Assembly: GCF_009759665.1 (NCBI RefSeq)
Contig: NZ_WQNE01000033.1
Location: 1 to 64,000, forward strand
Source: Bradyrhizobium cajani
Lineage (GTDB): Bacteria; Pseudomonadota; Alphaproteobacteria; Rhizobiales; Xanthobacteraceae
Direction: 5' to 3'
DNA length: 64,000 nucleotides
The first letter of the stretch is position 1. Every line of letters starts with the position of its first letter. A program made the position numbers and the translations under genes. Shown here piece after piece: positions 1-9,126 of the stretch. The notes under the pieces were generated by a model, which saw only the letters and a list, made by a program, of their open reading frames with translations, was not told the origin of the DNA and did not search any database.

Positions 1-934
1 GGGTGTAGATCAGCACCATGATGACCGACACCACGCTGCCGAACACGAAGGTCGGGTATTTGCCGAACGCGTCGCTGGCACGGCCGACCAGCGGTCCCGT
101 GACGATGCTGAACAGGCCGGAGACGAGGTAGATCGTCGGCAGATGCGTGATGTCGATGCCGAGATTGTGCACGGTGAAGGCGCTGGAGAACGGCATCAGC
201 ATGTACCCGCCGGTCGCCAGCAGCGTCGTGACCGCGAAGGCCAGCGTGTAGCGTGGCTCTCCGACCGTCGCGATCAGATGGTGGAACGGGTTTCTGTCCT
301 GCTTCAGTTTCAGATGCGCGTCGACCGGCTCCATCGCAAAGGCGATGATTGCGATCGCTGCGATCGACAGGACGACGATCGCGACGAAGCAGACATGCCA
401 GTTCCAGTGATTGGCGAGAAACAGCCCCGCGGGAATGCCGAGCACCTGGCTCGCGGCGAACGCCGTCTGGATGAAGCCCATCACGCGGCCGCGCAGATGC
501 AGCGGGAACAGGTCGGTGGTGATGGCCAGCACGATCGAGCCGATCACGCCGCCGAACAATCCGGTCACGATCCGGCCGAGCAGCAGCACATGGTAGTCCT
601 GCGCCGCGGCGCAGAGCATGGTTCCGAGCGTGAAGCCGACATAGAAGAACAGCAGCAGGCGCTTGCGATCGAAGCGATCGGCAAAGCCGGCGGCGAGGAT
701 TCCCGATAGTCCCGCGCTGAACGCGTAGGCCGACACCGCGACGCCGAATTGCCCGGCCGTGATGTTGAGCGAGGGCATCAGGATGGCGCCGAGCGGCGAC
801 ATGATGATGAAGTCGAGAATGATCGTGAACTGCGTGAACGCGAGCAGCGCGATGAGGAGCGCCTGGTAGCGCGAGAAGCCGCGTTGGCGTTCCTGTTGAT
901 CGTCGATCGGCGCAGCCAACGTCTGTTCGGTCAT
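1..934 (-). CDS. MFS transporter, arabinose-efflux-like (3' end outside window)
   Basis: Inner-membrane secondary transporter of the major facilitator superfamily; substrate not predictable. The frame opens at an ATG (934-932) and is still open at base 1, so about 311 N-terminal residues are visible and the C-terminus is missing. A hydrophilic tail of about 20 residues is followed by eight or more hydrophobic segments. The loop after the second segment has the MFS motif-A-like GFADRFDRKR. The first-helix stretch LLAFTQFTIILDFIIMSPLG resembles the drug/sugar-efflux (AraJ/Bcr-like) branch. It is transcribed away from rnd and has no partner gene in view. The family call is secure; the substrate is not. 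Confidence 0.85.
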   Translation of the reverse strand, partial: MTEQTLAAPIDDQQERQRGFSRYQALLIALLAFTQFTIILDFIIMSPLGAILMPSLNITAGQFGVAVSAYAFSAGLSGILAAGFADRFDRKRLLLFFYVGFTLGTMLCAAAQDYHVLLLGRIVTGLFGGVIGSIVLAITTDLFPLHLRGRVMGFIQTAFAASQVLGIPAGLFLANHWNWHVCFVAIVVLSIAAIAIIAFAMEPVDAHLKLKQDRNPFHHLIATVGEPRYTLAFAVTTLLATGGYMLMPFSSAFTVHNLGIDITHLPTIYLVSGLFSIVTGPLVGRASDAFGKYPTFVFGSVVSVIMVLIYT

Positions 935-1226
935 GGCACCTGATTCATGGTGAGCGGGCAAGGGAGCGCGAAACTGGCAAATGGGGTGGGCCGGGACGAT
1001 TTGCACGTGGCCCATGGCGTCAGTTTCGCCGGAATTGCGAAGCTCGCGCCGGGTTGTGGGATCCATGCAACAGCGGCCGGCGCGTCGCTGACCGGCAGCA
1101 TCCGACCAAGCGTCATCGCTGCCACGGCCGGCGCTTGCGCGGCCTGCCGCCAGTGGCTACATCGCAAGGCAATCCGATTAACCTGTTACGCCGACGCAAC
1201 CGATTCGATTGAGGTTTTGAAACGCC

Positions 1227-1841
1227 ATGACCGTACGCCTGCACCGCGGTGACCTGCCCGACCTGTCCCGCTACACCGGAGCGGTGGCGATCGACACCGA
1301 GACCATGGGGCTGAACCCGCACCGCGACCGGCTCTGCGTGGTGCAGCTCTCGCCCGGCGACGGCAGCGCCGACGTGGTGCAGATCCCCAAGGGCCACACC
1401 GATGCGCCGAACCTGAAGGCCCTGCTGGTCAATCCCGCCATCACCAAGATCTTCCACTTCGCGCGGTTCGACGTTGCGGTGCTGTACCAGACCTTCGGCG
1501 TCATGACCGGGCCGATCTACTGCACCAAGATCGCCTCCCGCCTGACGCGCACCTATACCGATCGCCACGGCCTCAAGGACCTCGTGCGCGAGGTGCTCAA
1601 CATCGACCTTTCCAAGCAGCAGCAGTCGAGCGACTGGGGGTCGGACAGCCTGTCCGAGCCGCAGCTCGCCTATGCCGCCTCCGACGTGCTGCATCTGCAC
1701 GGCTTGCGCGAGCGGCTCGATGCCATGCTGGTGCGGGAAGGCCGCACCCAGCTGGCTCAGGCCTGCTTCGACTTCCTGCCGACCCGCGCTTTGCTCGACC
1801 TCCAGGGCTGGGGCGAGGAGGACATTTTCGCGCATTCCTGA
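1227..1841 (+). CDS. rnd: Ribonuclease D, short form
   Basis: 3'-5' exoribonuclease acting on tRNA 3' ends and structured RNA in the cytosol. At 204 residues it holds only the DEDD exonuclease domain; the C-terminal HRDC domains of E. coli RNase D (about 375 aa) are absent, as is common in alphaproteobacteria. Visible motifs: Exo I AIDTETMGL (Asp23, Glu25), Exo II KIFHFARFDVAVL, and Exo III YAASDVLHLHGL with the Tyr-x3-Asp that marks the DEDDy class. The ATG at 1227 fits the start of the domain. It precedes lptC, with a repeat-bearing gap of 225 bp. Confidence 0.92.
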   Translation: MTVRLHRGDLPDLSRYTGAVAIDTETMGLNPHRDRLCVVQLSPGDGSADVVQIPKGHTDAPNLKALLVNPAITKIFHFARFDVAVLYQTFGVMTGPIYCTKIASRLTRTYTDRHGLKDLVREVLNIDLSKQQQSSDWGSDSLSEPQLAYAASDVLHLHGLRERLDAMLVREGRTQLAQACFDFLPTRALLDLQGWGEEDIFAHS

Positions 1842-1866
1842 AGTGCCCGGAGGACGTTAGGCTCGG

Positions 1867-1944
1867 GCATGATCCGGAAAAGTGTGAAGCGGTTTTCCGA
1901 AAAGATCATGCTCAAACAATAACCTAAAGCGCGATGGCGCTTTA
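1867..1944. repeat. Two adjacent intergenic inverted repeats
   Basis: The first element (1867-1911) has complementary outer arms GCATGATC/GATCATGC and inner CGGAAAA/TTTTCCG. The second (1925-1944) is TAAAGCGC-gatg-GCGCTTTA. They lie between rnd and lptC. They look like dispersed rhizobial palindromic repeats and may also end the rnd transcript; there is no long T run, so terminator function is only possible. Confidence 0.6.
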
Positions 1945-2066
1945 GCGCTGCCGCCCCGTTTCGGACACTTTCCTGCGGCCTGTCGCGGGCTGCATATTGT
2001 GGCGCCGCCGGGTACAATGGTGCGTCCCAAAACCGGACAGGGCGCGCGACGCCCTCGGGAGCTCAG

Positions 2067-2798
2067 GTGAATTCGGCCCAGAATCCAACCTACGACGCCG
2101 CGCTTGCGGCGAAGTTTGCCAGCGCGGCGCGCCACAGCCGCCTGGTGCGGATTCTGCGCATCGCGGTACCGGTGACGGTGGTGGTGTCGATGGCCTCGGT
2201 CGTCGCCATTTCGACGTTCCTCAATCCGTTCCAGATCCCCGTGAAGCTCGACTCCGGAAACCTCGTGGTGACGGGCACCAAGATCACGATGGAGACGCCG
2301 CATCTGTCCGGCTTCACGCCGGACCAGCGGCCCTACGAGCTCTGGGCCAAGACCGCGACACAGGACATCACCGACCCCGACCATGTCGATCTCAATGACC
2401 TGCGCGCGAAGGTGCTGATGGAAGACAAGTCCACCCTGCTGCTCGATGCCCGCACCGGCCGCTTCGACAACAAGCAGCAGCAACTCGATTTGCACAAGGA
2501 CATCTTCCTGCGCACCTCGACCGGCTACGAGGCGCGACTGAACTCGGCCTTCGTCGACATGGGCAAGGGCACGGTCTCGTCGGATGAGCATGTCGACGTC
2601 AAGCTGAACAACGGCACGCTGACCGCGGATCGCTTACGAATCACGGAAGGCGGCGACGTCATCCGCTTCGAGGGCAATGTCGTGATGCATCTGGACAAGC
2701 TGGACGATCCCGCCGCGGCGCAGCCTGCGCCTCCGGCCGAGCCTGCGCCGCCGGCAAAGACGCGAACGCCTCAGAACAAGTCCGCCAATTCAAGATGA
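2067..2798 (+). CDS. lptC: LPS export ABC transporter periplasmic protein LptC
   Basis: Bitopic inner-membrane component of the Lpt bridge; it passes lipopolysaccharide from LptBFG to LptA. 243 aa: a cytosolic N-terminus, one membrane segment at about residues 27-51 (AVPVTVVVSMASVVAIST), then a periplasmic OstA-like beta domain (YELWAKTATQDITDPD, later TADRLRITEGGDVIRFEGNV), and a Pro/Ala-rich tail. The start is GTG at 2067, preceded by GGGAG at 2057-2061. Its stop overlaps the lptA start by four bases (ATGA), so the two are translationally coupled. Confidence 0.9.
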   Translation: MNSAQNPTYDAALAAKFASAARHSRLVRILRIAVPVTVVVSMASVVAISTFLNPFQIPVKLDSGNLVVTGTKITMETPHLSGFTPDQRPYELWAKTATQDITDPDHVDLNDLRAKVLMEDKSTLLLDARTGRFDNKQQQLDLHKDIFLRTSTGYEARLNSAFVDMGKGTVSSDEHVDVKLNNGTLTADRLRITEGGDVIRFEGNVVMHLDKLDDPAAAQPAPPAEPAPPAKTRTPQNKSANSR

Positions 2799-3541
2799 TT
2801 TTCATGCTCAGTTTTCTTTCGCGCAACGAAGGCCAGCGCAGCGCCATCCTCAATGCGGCCGCGCTGGCCGTCGGCGTTGCGCTGATTGCAACGGGTGCTG
2901 CCGCACAGAGCACGATGCAGGGCGTGCCCAACGCAATGCAGGGCTTCTCGCAGAACCGCGATCAGCCGATCCAGATCGAGGCCGCCGCGCTCGAGATGCG
3001 CGACAAGAAGAAGGAAGCGACCTTCTCCGGCAATGTGAAGGTCATCCAGGGCGACACCACCATGACCTCGAAGACGCTGGTGGTGTTTTACGAATCCGGC
3101 GGCGGCGACAAGCCGGCCGCGCCGCAACCGGCAGCGCCCGCAGCGAAGGGCGCCAAGGGCGCGCCGATGCAGTCGGCAACGCCCGGCCCTGGCGGCAGCT
3201 CCTCGATCAAGCGGCTGGAGGCGCGCGGCAATGTCGTCGTCACCCAGAAGGACCAGGTGGTGACAGGCGAGACCGCCGTGTTCGACACCAAGACCAACCT
3301 CATCACTATGTTCGGCGGCGGCGCGGGCCAGGTGGTCATGACGCAGTGCAAGAATGTGATGCGCGGCGACCGGCTGACGGTGGACATGACGACCGGCGTG
3401 TCGCGCGTGGAGTCCGACAGCGGCCGGGTTCAGGTCCTGCTGCCGCAGGGCGCCGGCAGTGATTGCGCGCCGGGCAACCAGGGGACCAAGCCCGCCCCGG
3501 CCCCGCCTCTGCAATTGCCCGGTGCAGGTAAACAAAAGTAA
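2795..3541 (+). CDS. lptA: LPS transport periplasmic protein LptA (OstA family)
   Basis: Soluble periplasmic protein that bridges LptC and LptD during lipopolysaccharide export. 248 aa with an N-terminal signal sequence (hydrophobic ILNAAALAVGVALIATGAAA, cleavage likely after AAAQ). The OstA/LptA fold follows, with IQIEAAALEMRDKKKEATFSGNV and MRGDRLTVDMTTG as family landmarks (first one quoted in part: ATFSGNVKVIQGD). A Pro/Ala/Gly-rich insertion (about residues 107-132) splits the fold and the C-terminus is Pro-rich; both are usual in Bradyrhizobium. The ATG overlaps the lptC stop. Confidence 0.9.
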   Translation: MIFMLSFLSRNEGQRSAILNAAALAVGVALIATGAAAQSTMQGVPNAMQGFSQNRDQPIQIEAAALEMRDKKKEATFSGNVKVIQGDTTMTSKTLVVFYESGGGDKPAAPQPAAPAAKGAKGAPMQSATPGPGGSSSIKRLEARGNVVVTQKDQVVTGETAVFDTKTNLITMFGGGAGQVVMTQCKNVMRGDRLTVDMTTGVSRVESDSGRVQVLLPQGAGSDCAPGNQGTKPAPAPPLQLPGAGKQK

Positions 3542-3764
3542 ATTCCAAAAACAAGTTCAACAGCTTGGCCCGGATGCACCCGATCCGAGGTTGAAGCTTG
3601 CGCGGCGAGACTGTATCTAGCGCGAAGGGCTTTTAAAGCGGGGCCGCCGCTTTTCGGGCGTGTTTCACTGGGCATGAGACATCCCTTCACCCATGCTGCG
3701 TCGGCGAATCGATAGCGCCAGCGCGGCAGATCGCGCGAGTACCGCGAAAAGCTAGAAGGCGGGG

Positions 3765-4748
3765 ATGGTCGATCTTTTCAGCATGTTCCGTCGGCGCCCC
3801 GCCAAACGCGGCCGGCCAGGATTTGCGCGTGACATCACCGCGCTCGGTGACAGCGTCGGCGGTCTCGTGCCCAGCCCGGTGCGCGACGCCCGCGACCAGC
3901 CGATGCATGCGCCCGATCAGTTTCAAGGCGACTATCAGGCCGAGCCGCCGCGTGCCCAGGCGGTTCACCCGGTCAGGGCTGCCAGCCGGCCGAACGGAGC
4001 CGGTGGCCCGCAGCTGCTGAAGCGGCCGGGCTTCCTGGCTGTGCATAGCGTGGAAAAGGCCTTCGGCAGCCGTCAGGTCGTGCGCGGCGTCAGCATCTAT
4101 GTGCGCCGCGGCGAAGCGGTCGGCCTGCTCGGCCCGAACGGCGCCGGCAAGACCACCGTGTTCTACATGATCACCGGCCTGATCAAGGCCGACCGGGGCG
4201 CGATCGAGCTCGACGGCCACGACGTCACCAAGCTCCCGATGTACCAGCGCGCGCGGCTCGGCATCGGCTATCTGCCGCAGGAAGCCTCGATCTTCCGCGG
4301 CCTCACGGTCGAGCAGAACATCCGCGCCGTGCTCGAAGTGGTCGAGCCCTCGCGCAAGAAGCGCGAGCAGCAGCTCGACTCGCTGCTCGACGAGTTCAAC
4401 ATCACGCGCCTGCGCAAATCGCCGTCGATCGCGCTATCCGGCGGCGAGCGGCGCCGCGTCGAGATCGCGCGGGCGCTGGCAACGCGGCCGAACTACATGC
4501 TGCTCGACGAGCCCTTCGCCGGCATCGATCCGATCGCGGTCGGCGACATCCAGGATCTGGTCCGCCATCTCACCAATCGCGGCATCGGCGTGCTCATCAC
4601 CGACCACAATGTCCGCGAGACGCTCGGCCTCACCGATCGCGCCTATATCGTCTATGCCGGTGAAATCCTGACCGAGGGGACCCCGGATGAAATCGTCGCC
4701 GATCCGGACGTTCGCCGGCTTTACCTTGGCGAGGAATTCCGCCTCTAG
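3765..4748 (+). CDS. lptB: LPS export ABC transporter ATP-binding protein LptB
   Basis: ATPase that drives lipopolysaccharide extraction from the inner membrane with LptF/LptG. 327 aa, against about 240 in E. coli: residues 1-88 are a basic, Pro/Arg-rich, low-complexity extension and the ABC domain starts near residue 90. Walker A is GPNGAGKTT (123-131), then Q-loop YLPQEAS, signature LSGGERRR, Walker B MLLDEPFAGID and switch ITDHN. The LptB-specific C-terminus (RRLYLGEEFRL) is present. It lies 223 bp after lptA and just before rpoN, the standard arrangement in this group. An internal start near residue 80-88 would give a normal-length protein, but I see no clear ribosome site there. Confidence 0.92.
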   Translation: MVDLFSMFRRRPAKRGRPGFARDITALGDSVGGLVPSPVRDARDQPMHAPDQFQGDYQAEPPRAQAVHPVRAASRPNGAGGPQLLKRPGFLAVHSVEKAFGSRQVVRGVSIYVRRGEAVGLLGPNGAGKTTVFYMITGLIKADRGAIELDGHDVTKLPMYQRARLGIGYLPQEASIFRGLTVEQNIRAVLEVVEPSRKKREQQLDSLLDEFNITRLRKSPSIALSGGERRRVEIARALATRPNYMLLDEPFAGIDPIAVGDIQDLVRHLTNRGIGVLITDHNVRETLGLTDRAYIVYAGEILTEGTPDEIVADPDVRRLYLGEEFRL

Positions 4749-4839
4749 CCCTTTTTTCCCATTCGTCAAGGCGTATACATCGGGCTCGGACTAGGATAAG
4801 CAAAAATCGGACCAATTTTTTGGGAACGGTTCTTGCTTC

Positions 4840-6453
4840 ATGGCGCTCACGCAGAGATTAGAGTTCCGGCAATCGCAGTCGCTGGTCATGACGCCGCAGT
4901 TGATGCAGGCGATCAAGCTGCTGCAATTGTCCAATCTCGATCTCACGACGTTCGTGGAAGAGGAACTCGAGCGCAATCCGCTGCTGGAACGGGCCAGCGA
5001 CGAGGCTCCGGGCGAAGCCCCGGCCGAGGCCGGCCAGTTCGGCGACGGCGACGAGGCTGGCGGCAGTGACGAGCCCGGTGGCGGCGCCGGCGAGGCCTTC
5101 GAGCCCGGCCAGGAAGAATGGATGAGCAAGGATCTTGGCACCCGCGCCGAGATCGAGCAGACCCTGGACACGGGCCTGGACAACGTCTTCTCCGAGGAGC
5201 CGGCCGAGGCGGCCGCGCGCAACGCCCAGGATGCCGCGCCGACCACCTACACCGAATGGGGCGGCGGCGCCTCGGGTGAGGAAGACTACAATCTGGAAGC
5301 TTTTGTCGCGGCGGAGACCACGCTGTCGGACCATCTGGCCGAGCAGCTCTCGGTCGCCTTCACCGCACCCGCGCAGCGCATGATCGGTCAGTACCTGATC
5401 GACCTCGTCGACGAGGCCGGCTATCTGCCGCCCGATCTCGGCCAGGCCGCCGAGCGGCTCGGTGCGTCGCAACAGGAGGTCGAAGGCGTCCTTGCCGTGC
5501 TGCAAAAATTCGATCCGCCCGGCGTCTGCGCGCGCAATCTGAGCGAATGCCTGGCGATCCAGCTCCGCGAGCTCGACCGCTACGACCCGGCGATGCAGGC
5601 CCTGGTCGAGCATCTCGATCTCCTCGCCAAACGCGACATCGCCGCCTTGCGCAAGCTCTGCGGCGTCGACGACGAGGACATTGCCGACATGATCGGCGAG
5701 ATCCGCCGCCTCAATCCCAAGCCCGGCATGAAGTTCGGCTCGGCCCGTTTGCAGACCATGGTGCCGGACGTCTATGTCCGCCCGGGTCCTGACGGCGGCT
5801 GGCATGTCGAGCTCAACAGCGACACCTTGCCGCGTGTGCTGGTGAACCAGACCTACTATTCCGAGCTGTCGAAGAAGATCGGCAAGGACGGCGACAAGTC
5901 CTATTTCACCGATGCGCTCCAGAACGCGACCTGGCTGGTGCGCGCGCTCGACCAGCGCGCCCGCACCATCCTGAAAGTTGCAACCGAGATCGTGCGCCAG
6001 CAGGACGGCTTCTTCACTCATGGCGTGGCGCACTTGAGGCCGCTGAATCTGAAGGCGGTCGCCGACGCCATCCAGATGCATGAATCCACGGTGTCGCGCG
6101 TCACCGCCAACAAATACATGGCGACAAATCGCGGCACATTCGAATTGAAATATTTCTTCACGGCGTCGATCGCCTCGGCCGACGGCGGCGAGGCGCATTC
6201 GGCCGAAGCCGTTCGCCACCACATCAAGCAGCTGATCGATTCGGAGGCGCCCTCCGCGATCCTGTCGGATGACACCATCGTGGAACGCTTGCGCGCCTCG
6301 GGCATTGATATTGCCCGCCGCACGGTCGCGAAGTACCGCGAAGCCATGCGCATTCCCTCCTCGGTGCAACGTCGCCGCGACAAGCAGAGCGCTCTTGGTA
6401 ACGTCCTCTCCACCGCACTGTCAGATCGCTCCCGCAACACCGAGCCGGCCTGA
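4840..6453 (+). CDS. rpoN: RNA polymerase sigma-54 factor
   Basis: Alternative sigma factor for enhancer-dependent promoters (nitrogen, C4-dicarboxylate, nif/fix and other genes). 537 aa. Region I is the Gln/Leu-rich N-terminus (QRLEFRQSQSLVMTPQLMQA, LLQLSNLDL). Region II is an acidic stretch (about residues 50-110), followed by the core-binding domain, a helix-turn-helix and the C-terminal RpoN box ARRTVAKYRE that reads the -24 element. The genus usually has two rpoN genes; the linkage to hpf and ptsN suggests this is the rpoN1-type copy. The ATG at 4840 is the first codon of the conserved N-terminus. Confidence 0.95.
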   Translation: MALTQRLEFRQSQSLVMTPQLMQAIKLLQLSNLDLTTFVEEELERNPLLERASDEAPGEAPAEAGQFGDGDEAGGSDEPGGGAGEAFEPGQEEWMSKDLGTRAEIEQTLDTGLDNVFSEEPAEAAARNAQDAAPTTYTEWGGGASGEEDYNLEAFVAAETTLSDHLAEQLSVAFTAPAQRMIGQYLIDLVDEAGYLPPDLGQAAERLGASQQEVEGVLAVLQKFDPPGVCARNLSECLAIQLRELDRYDPAMQALVEHLDLLAKRDIAALRKLCGVDDEDIADMIGEIRRLNPKPGMKFGSARLQTMVPDVYVRPGPDGGWHVELNSDTLPRVLVNQTYYSELSKKIGKDGDKSYFTDALQNATWLVRALDQRARTILKVATEIVRQQDGFFTHGVAHLRPLNLKAVADAIQMHESTVSRVTANKYMATNRGTFELKYFFTASIASADGGEAHSAEAVRHHIKQLIDSEAPSAILSDDTIVERLRASGIDIARRTVAKYREAMRIPSSVQRRRDKQSALGNVLSTALSDRSRNTEPA

Positions 6454-6537
6454 TTGCGCTGGCGCCAAATCGCGCTACTCTCAATCCCCCATCGCGACCG
6501 ATCCCAAGCTGGGCAAGCAAACCAAGCGAGGCATCAC

Positions 6538-7140
6538 ATGACTCTCCGGATTTCGGGAAAGAGCATCAGCGTCGGCGAGGCCCTGCGCGGCCGCGTTGCC
6601 GACCGCACCGACGAGGTGCTGCGCAAGTATTTCGACGGCAATTATTCCGGCCACATCACGCTGAGCAAGGACGGCTTCGGCTTCCGCACCGATTGCGCCC
6701 TGCATCTGGATACGGGGATCACGCTGGAGGCCGATTCGAATGCGCCGGATGCCTATGCCAGCGCCGACCAGGCGCTGCTGATGATCGAGACGCGGCTGCG
6801 CCGCTACAAGAACCGGCTCAAGGACCGTTCCGCCCGCAAGGCCCATGCCGCCTCGCAGGCGTTGGCCGCGCTCGATGCCACGGCTTACGTGCTGGAGGCG
6901 CCGGAGGGCGAAGACGAGGTCACCGGCTACAGCCCCGTGATCATCGCGGAGGCCACCACCTCGCTGAAGCCGCTGTCGGTCAGCGAGGCCGTCATGGAAC
7001 TCGACCTCAGCGGGGCACCCTGCCTGGTATTCCAGCACGGCTCCAGCGGCCGGGTGAACATCATTTATCGCCGGGCCGACGGCAATGTCGGCTGGATCGA
7101 CCCGCCCGGCGGAAAGCCGGACGGCAAGTCGGGCGGTTAG
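6538..7140 (+). CDS. hpf: Long-form ribosome hibernation promoting factor
   Basis: Binds the 30S decoding region and promotes formation of inactive 100S ribosomes in stationary phase or stress. 200 aa from the ATG at 6538, which has GCGAGG just upstream; an upstream in-frame extension to 6454 has no homology-like content and is rejected. The N-terminal domain (about 1-110) begins MTLRISGKSISVGEALRGRV. The C-terminal dimerisation domain of long HPFs is at about 140-195 (KPLSVSEAVMELDLSGAPCL, VNIIYRRADGNVGWI). It sits 84 bp after rpoN, as in most proteobacteria. Confidence 0.92.
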   Translation: MTLRISGKSISVGEALRGRVADRTDEVLRKYFDGNYSGHITLSKDGFGFRTDCALHLDTGITLEADSNAPDAYASADQALLMIETRLRRYKNRLKDRSARKAHAASQALAALDATAYVLEAPEGEDEVTGYSPVIIAEATTSLKPLSVSEAVMELDLSGAPCLVFQHGSSGRVNIIYRRADGNVGWIDPPGGKPDGKSGG

Positions 7141-7359
7141 GCCGGAATCCGGGGCCCGTAGCATCCGCAGCCCTTAACAATGTCCGGGGCAAAGCCCTAC
7201 GCGGGAGTTGGCACCGGGATTGCGTTGGAGTAGAAGCGCCCCACATCAGGACCGGGGCTAAGTCCCCCTCCTGCTTCATGTTATTGACGCCGGCTCAGCT
7301 TGGTCCTCCAAGATGGCCAAATCGGAACCTGACGGTTTAATTCACCTCGGAAAGCTTCC

Positions 7360-7821
7360 ATGCCGATTACCGATCTGGTCGCACCCGAGGCGATTCTCCC
7401 GGCATTGAAAGTCAACAGCAAGAAGCAGGCCTTGCAGGAGCTCGCGGCCAAGGCCGCCGAGCTGACCGGGCAGAACGAACGCTCCGTGTTCGAGGTGCTG
7501 TTGCAACGGGAGAAGCTCGGCACCACCGCGGTCGGCTACGGCGTTGCGATTCCGCACGGCAAGCTGCCCAAGCTCGAAAAGATCTTTGGCCTGTTCGCGC
7601 GGCTCGATCGCCCGATCGATTTCGAGGCGATGGACGGCCAGCCGGTCGATCTCGTCTTCCTGCTGCTGGCGCCCGAAGGTGCCGGCGCCGATCATCTCAA
7701 GGCGCTCGCCCGCATCGCCCGCCTGCTCCGCGACCAGGACATCGCCAAGAAGCTGCGCGCCTCGCGCGACGCCCAGGCGATCTACTCGGTGCTCGCCCTG
7801 CCGCCGGCGACGGCGGCCTGA
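7360..7821 (+). CDS. ptsN: PTS IIA-like nitrogen regulatory protein PtsN
   Basis: Phospho-acceptor of the nitrogen phosphotransferase system (PtsP-NPr-PtsN). It regulates rather than transports, acting on potassium homeostasis, C/N balance and stringent response partners. 153 aa, a complete EIIA type-2 domain. His66 in AIPHGKLPKL is the phosphorylated residue. Flanking landmarks include LLQREKLGTTAVGYG and PVDLVFLLLAPE. It is the last gene of the rpoN-hpf-ptsN series, after a 219-bp gap that may hold its own promoter. Confidence 0.94.
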   Translation: MPITDLVAPEAILPALKVNSKKQALQELAAKAAELTGQNERSVFEVLLQREKLGTTAVGYGVAIPHGKLPKLEKIFGLFARLDRPIDFEAMDGQPVDLVFLLLAPEGAGADHLKALARIARLLRDQDIAKKLRASRDAQAIYSVLALPPATAA

Positions 7822-7851
7822 TCTTCATTGCAAGCGTAGCTCTCTCAACAC

Positions 7852-7938
7852 CGTCATTGCGAGGAGCCCTCGCGACGAAGCAATCCAGAGTCCCTCCGCG
7901 GAGCGATTCTGGATTGCTTCGCTGCGCTCGCAATGACG
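7852..7938. repeat. Palindromic intergenic repeat, CGTCATTGCGAG family
   Basis: An 87-bp element bounded by CGTCATTGC and GCAATGACG, with inner complementary arms GCAATCCAGA/TCTGGATTGC. A second diverged copy lies at 55734-55820. It follows ptsN and probably folds into a long hairpin in RNA. Together with 7977-8012 it accounts for most of the 435-bp gap between ptsN and the outer-membrane gene. Confidence 0.75.
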
Positions 7939-7976
7939 ATGCGGAGACACTTCATCTCCTCATCTCCCCCAAAATG

Positions 7977-8012
7977 AAACGGGCACGTCTTCGCGCGAAG
8001 GCATGCCCGTTT
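7977..8012. repeat. Stem-loop AAACGGGCA...TGCCCGTTT (possible terminator)
   Basis: Near-perfect hairpin: AAACGGGCACGTCTTCGCG pairs with the GCGAAGGCATGCCCGTTT side, with one mismatch. A close relative sits at 9836-9865. There is no long U run after it, so it may be a transcript end or a dispersed repeat; the related sequence at a second gene end favours a role as a transcription stop. Confidence 0.5.
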
Positions 8013-8256
8013 GAAAATACTGCGTGCGGAAAACGCGCGCGCATTGGCGGCGCTGCGAAAGGAACGCTGCGGCACTGTGACGCTAAGCTCAGTGCGCCGT
8101 CTTCAAGCTCGACGCGCCATACAGCGGCGCCTTGAGTTCAGTTTTGAAACTGCATTTCTGAAAGTGTCTGACTGTTGCTGGCTGAATACAGCGCGAGTCG
8201 GCCGAGCGATGTACTCTGTCAAAAATTTCTATTGCTGATTGTTTGGGGGAATGACG

Positions 8257-9096
8257 ATGAAACGACTGCTTCTGGCGACGTCGGCACTGATTGTCGCAGG
8301 CTCCGCTCAGGCCGCGGATTTGGGGGCGCGTCCCTACACGAAAGCGCCGGTCGTGGCGGCCATACCTTTCAGCTGGAGCGGCTGTTACATCGGCGGCCAT
8401 GTCGGCGGGGGTGCGAGCAGGACGGGCTTCACGGATCCGGGCGTTTCGACGCCGACCTTCGGCGGTCCGGTGATGACGACCGGCCTGGTGCCGGGCGACC
8501 GGATCGGCGTGAACGGAGACGTCGGCATCGTCGGCGGCGCACAAGTGGGCTGCGACTACCAGTTCTCGAGCAATTGGGTCATCGGCATCGCCGGTGATTT
8601 CACCGCAACCGATATCCATGGCGTTGCGAACGACCCGTTCTTCGGCGGCAAAGCCGGAAATCCGGCAACGCTCTCGAGCCGAACGGATTGGGTCGCCAGT
8701 GTCACGGGACGTGTGGGCTACACCTGGGATCGATTCCTCGTCTACGGCAAGGGCGGCGTCGGCTTCGCGCATGACCGCTATAGCCTGAACAACTTCACGG
8801 CGATTGGCGGCTTCGCCTGTCCCGGCGTCGGATTCCTCGTTTTTGAGCCCTGTAATTCAAGCGCCAGCACCGATCGTATCGGCTGGGTGGCAGGTGCCGG
8901 TATCGAATGGGCCTTCGCTCCCAACTGGTCGGCCTTGATCGAGTACAATCACTACGGCTTCGACAGCAAGCGCGTGGGATTCACCAATCAATCTGTCGGT
9001 ACCACCGCGTTGCTCGACATCCGTCAGGACATCGACATCGTGAAGGTGGGCATCAACTACCGGTTCGGCGGATCGCCGGTCGTCGCGAAGTACTGA
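8257..9096 (+). CDS. Outer-membrane beta-barrel protein (Omp25/31-like)
   Basis: Exported eight-strand porin-like or structural outer-membrane protein of the type abundant in rhizobia; function unknown. 279 aa from the ATG at 8257, chosen over 8251 because GGGGGA (8245-8250) then has a six-base spacer. A signal peptide (MKRLLLATSALIVAGSAQAA) is followed by WSGCYIGGHVGGG, the usual first strand of this family. Alternating aromatic/glycine strands continue to the terminal VGINYRFGG. It is a single gene flanked by repeats and convergent with the GNAT gene. Confidence 0.85.
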   Translation: MKRLLLATSALIVAGSAQAADLGARPYTKAPVVAAIPFSWSGCYIGGHVGGGASRTGFTDPGVSTPTFGGPVMTTGLVPGDRIGVNGDVGIVGGAQVGCDYQFSSNWVIGIAGDFTATDIHGVANDPFFGGKAGNPATLSSRTDWVASVTGRVGYTWDRFLVYGKGGVGFAHDRYSLNNFTAIGGFACPGVGFLVFEPCNSSASTDRIGWVAGAGIEWAFAPNWSALIEYNHYGFDSKRVGFTNQSVGTTALLDIRQDIDIVKVGINYRFGGSPVVAKY

Positions 9097-9126
9097 TTGA
9101 TTTTGCATAGGGAGCGGCGGCCGGGC

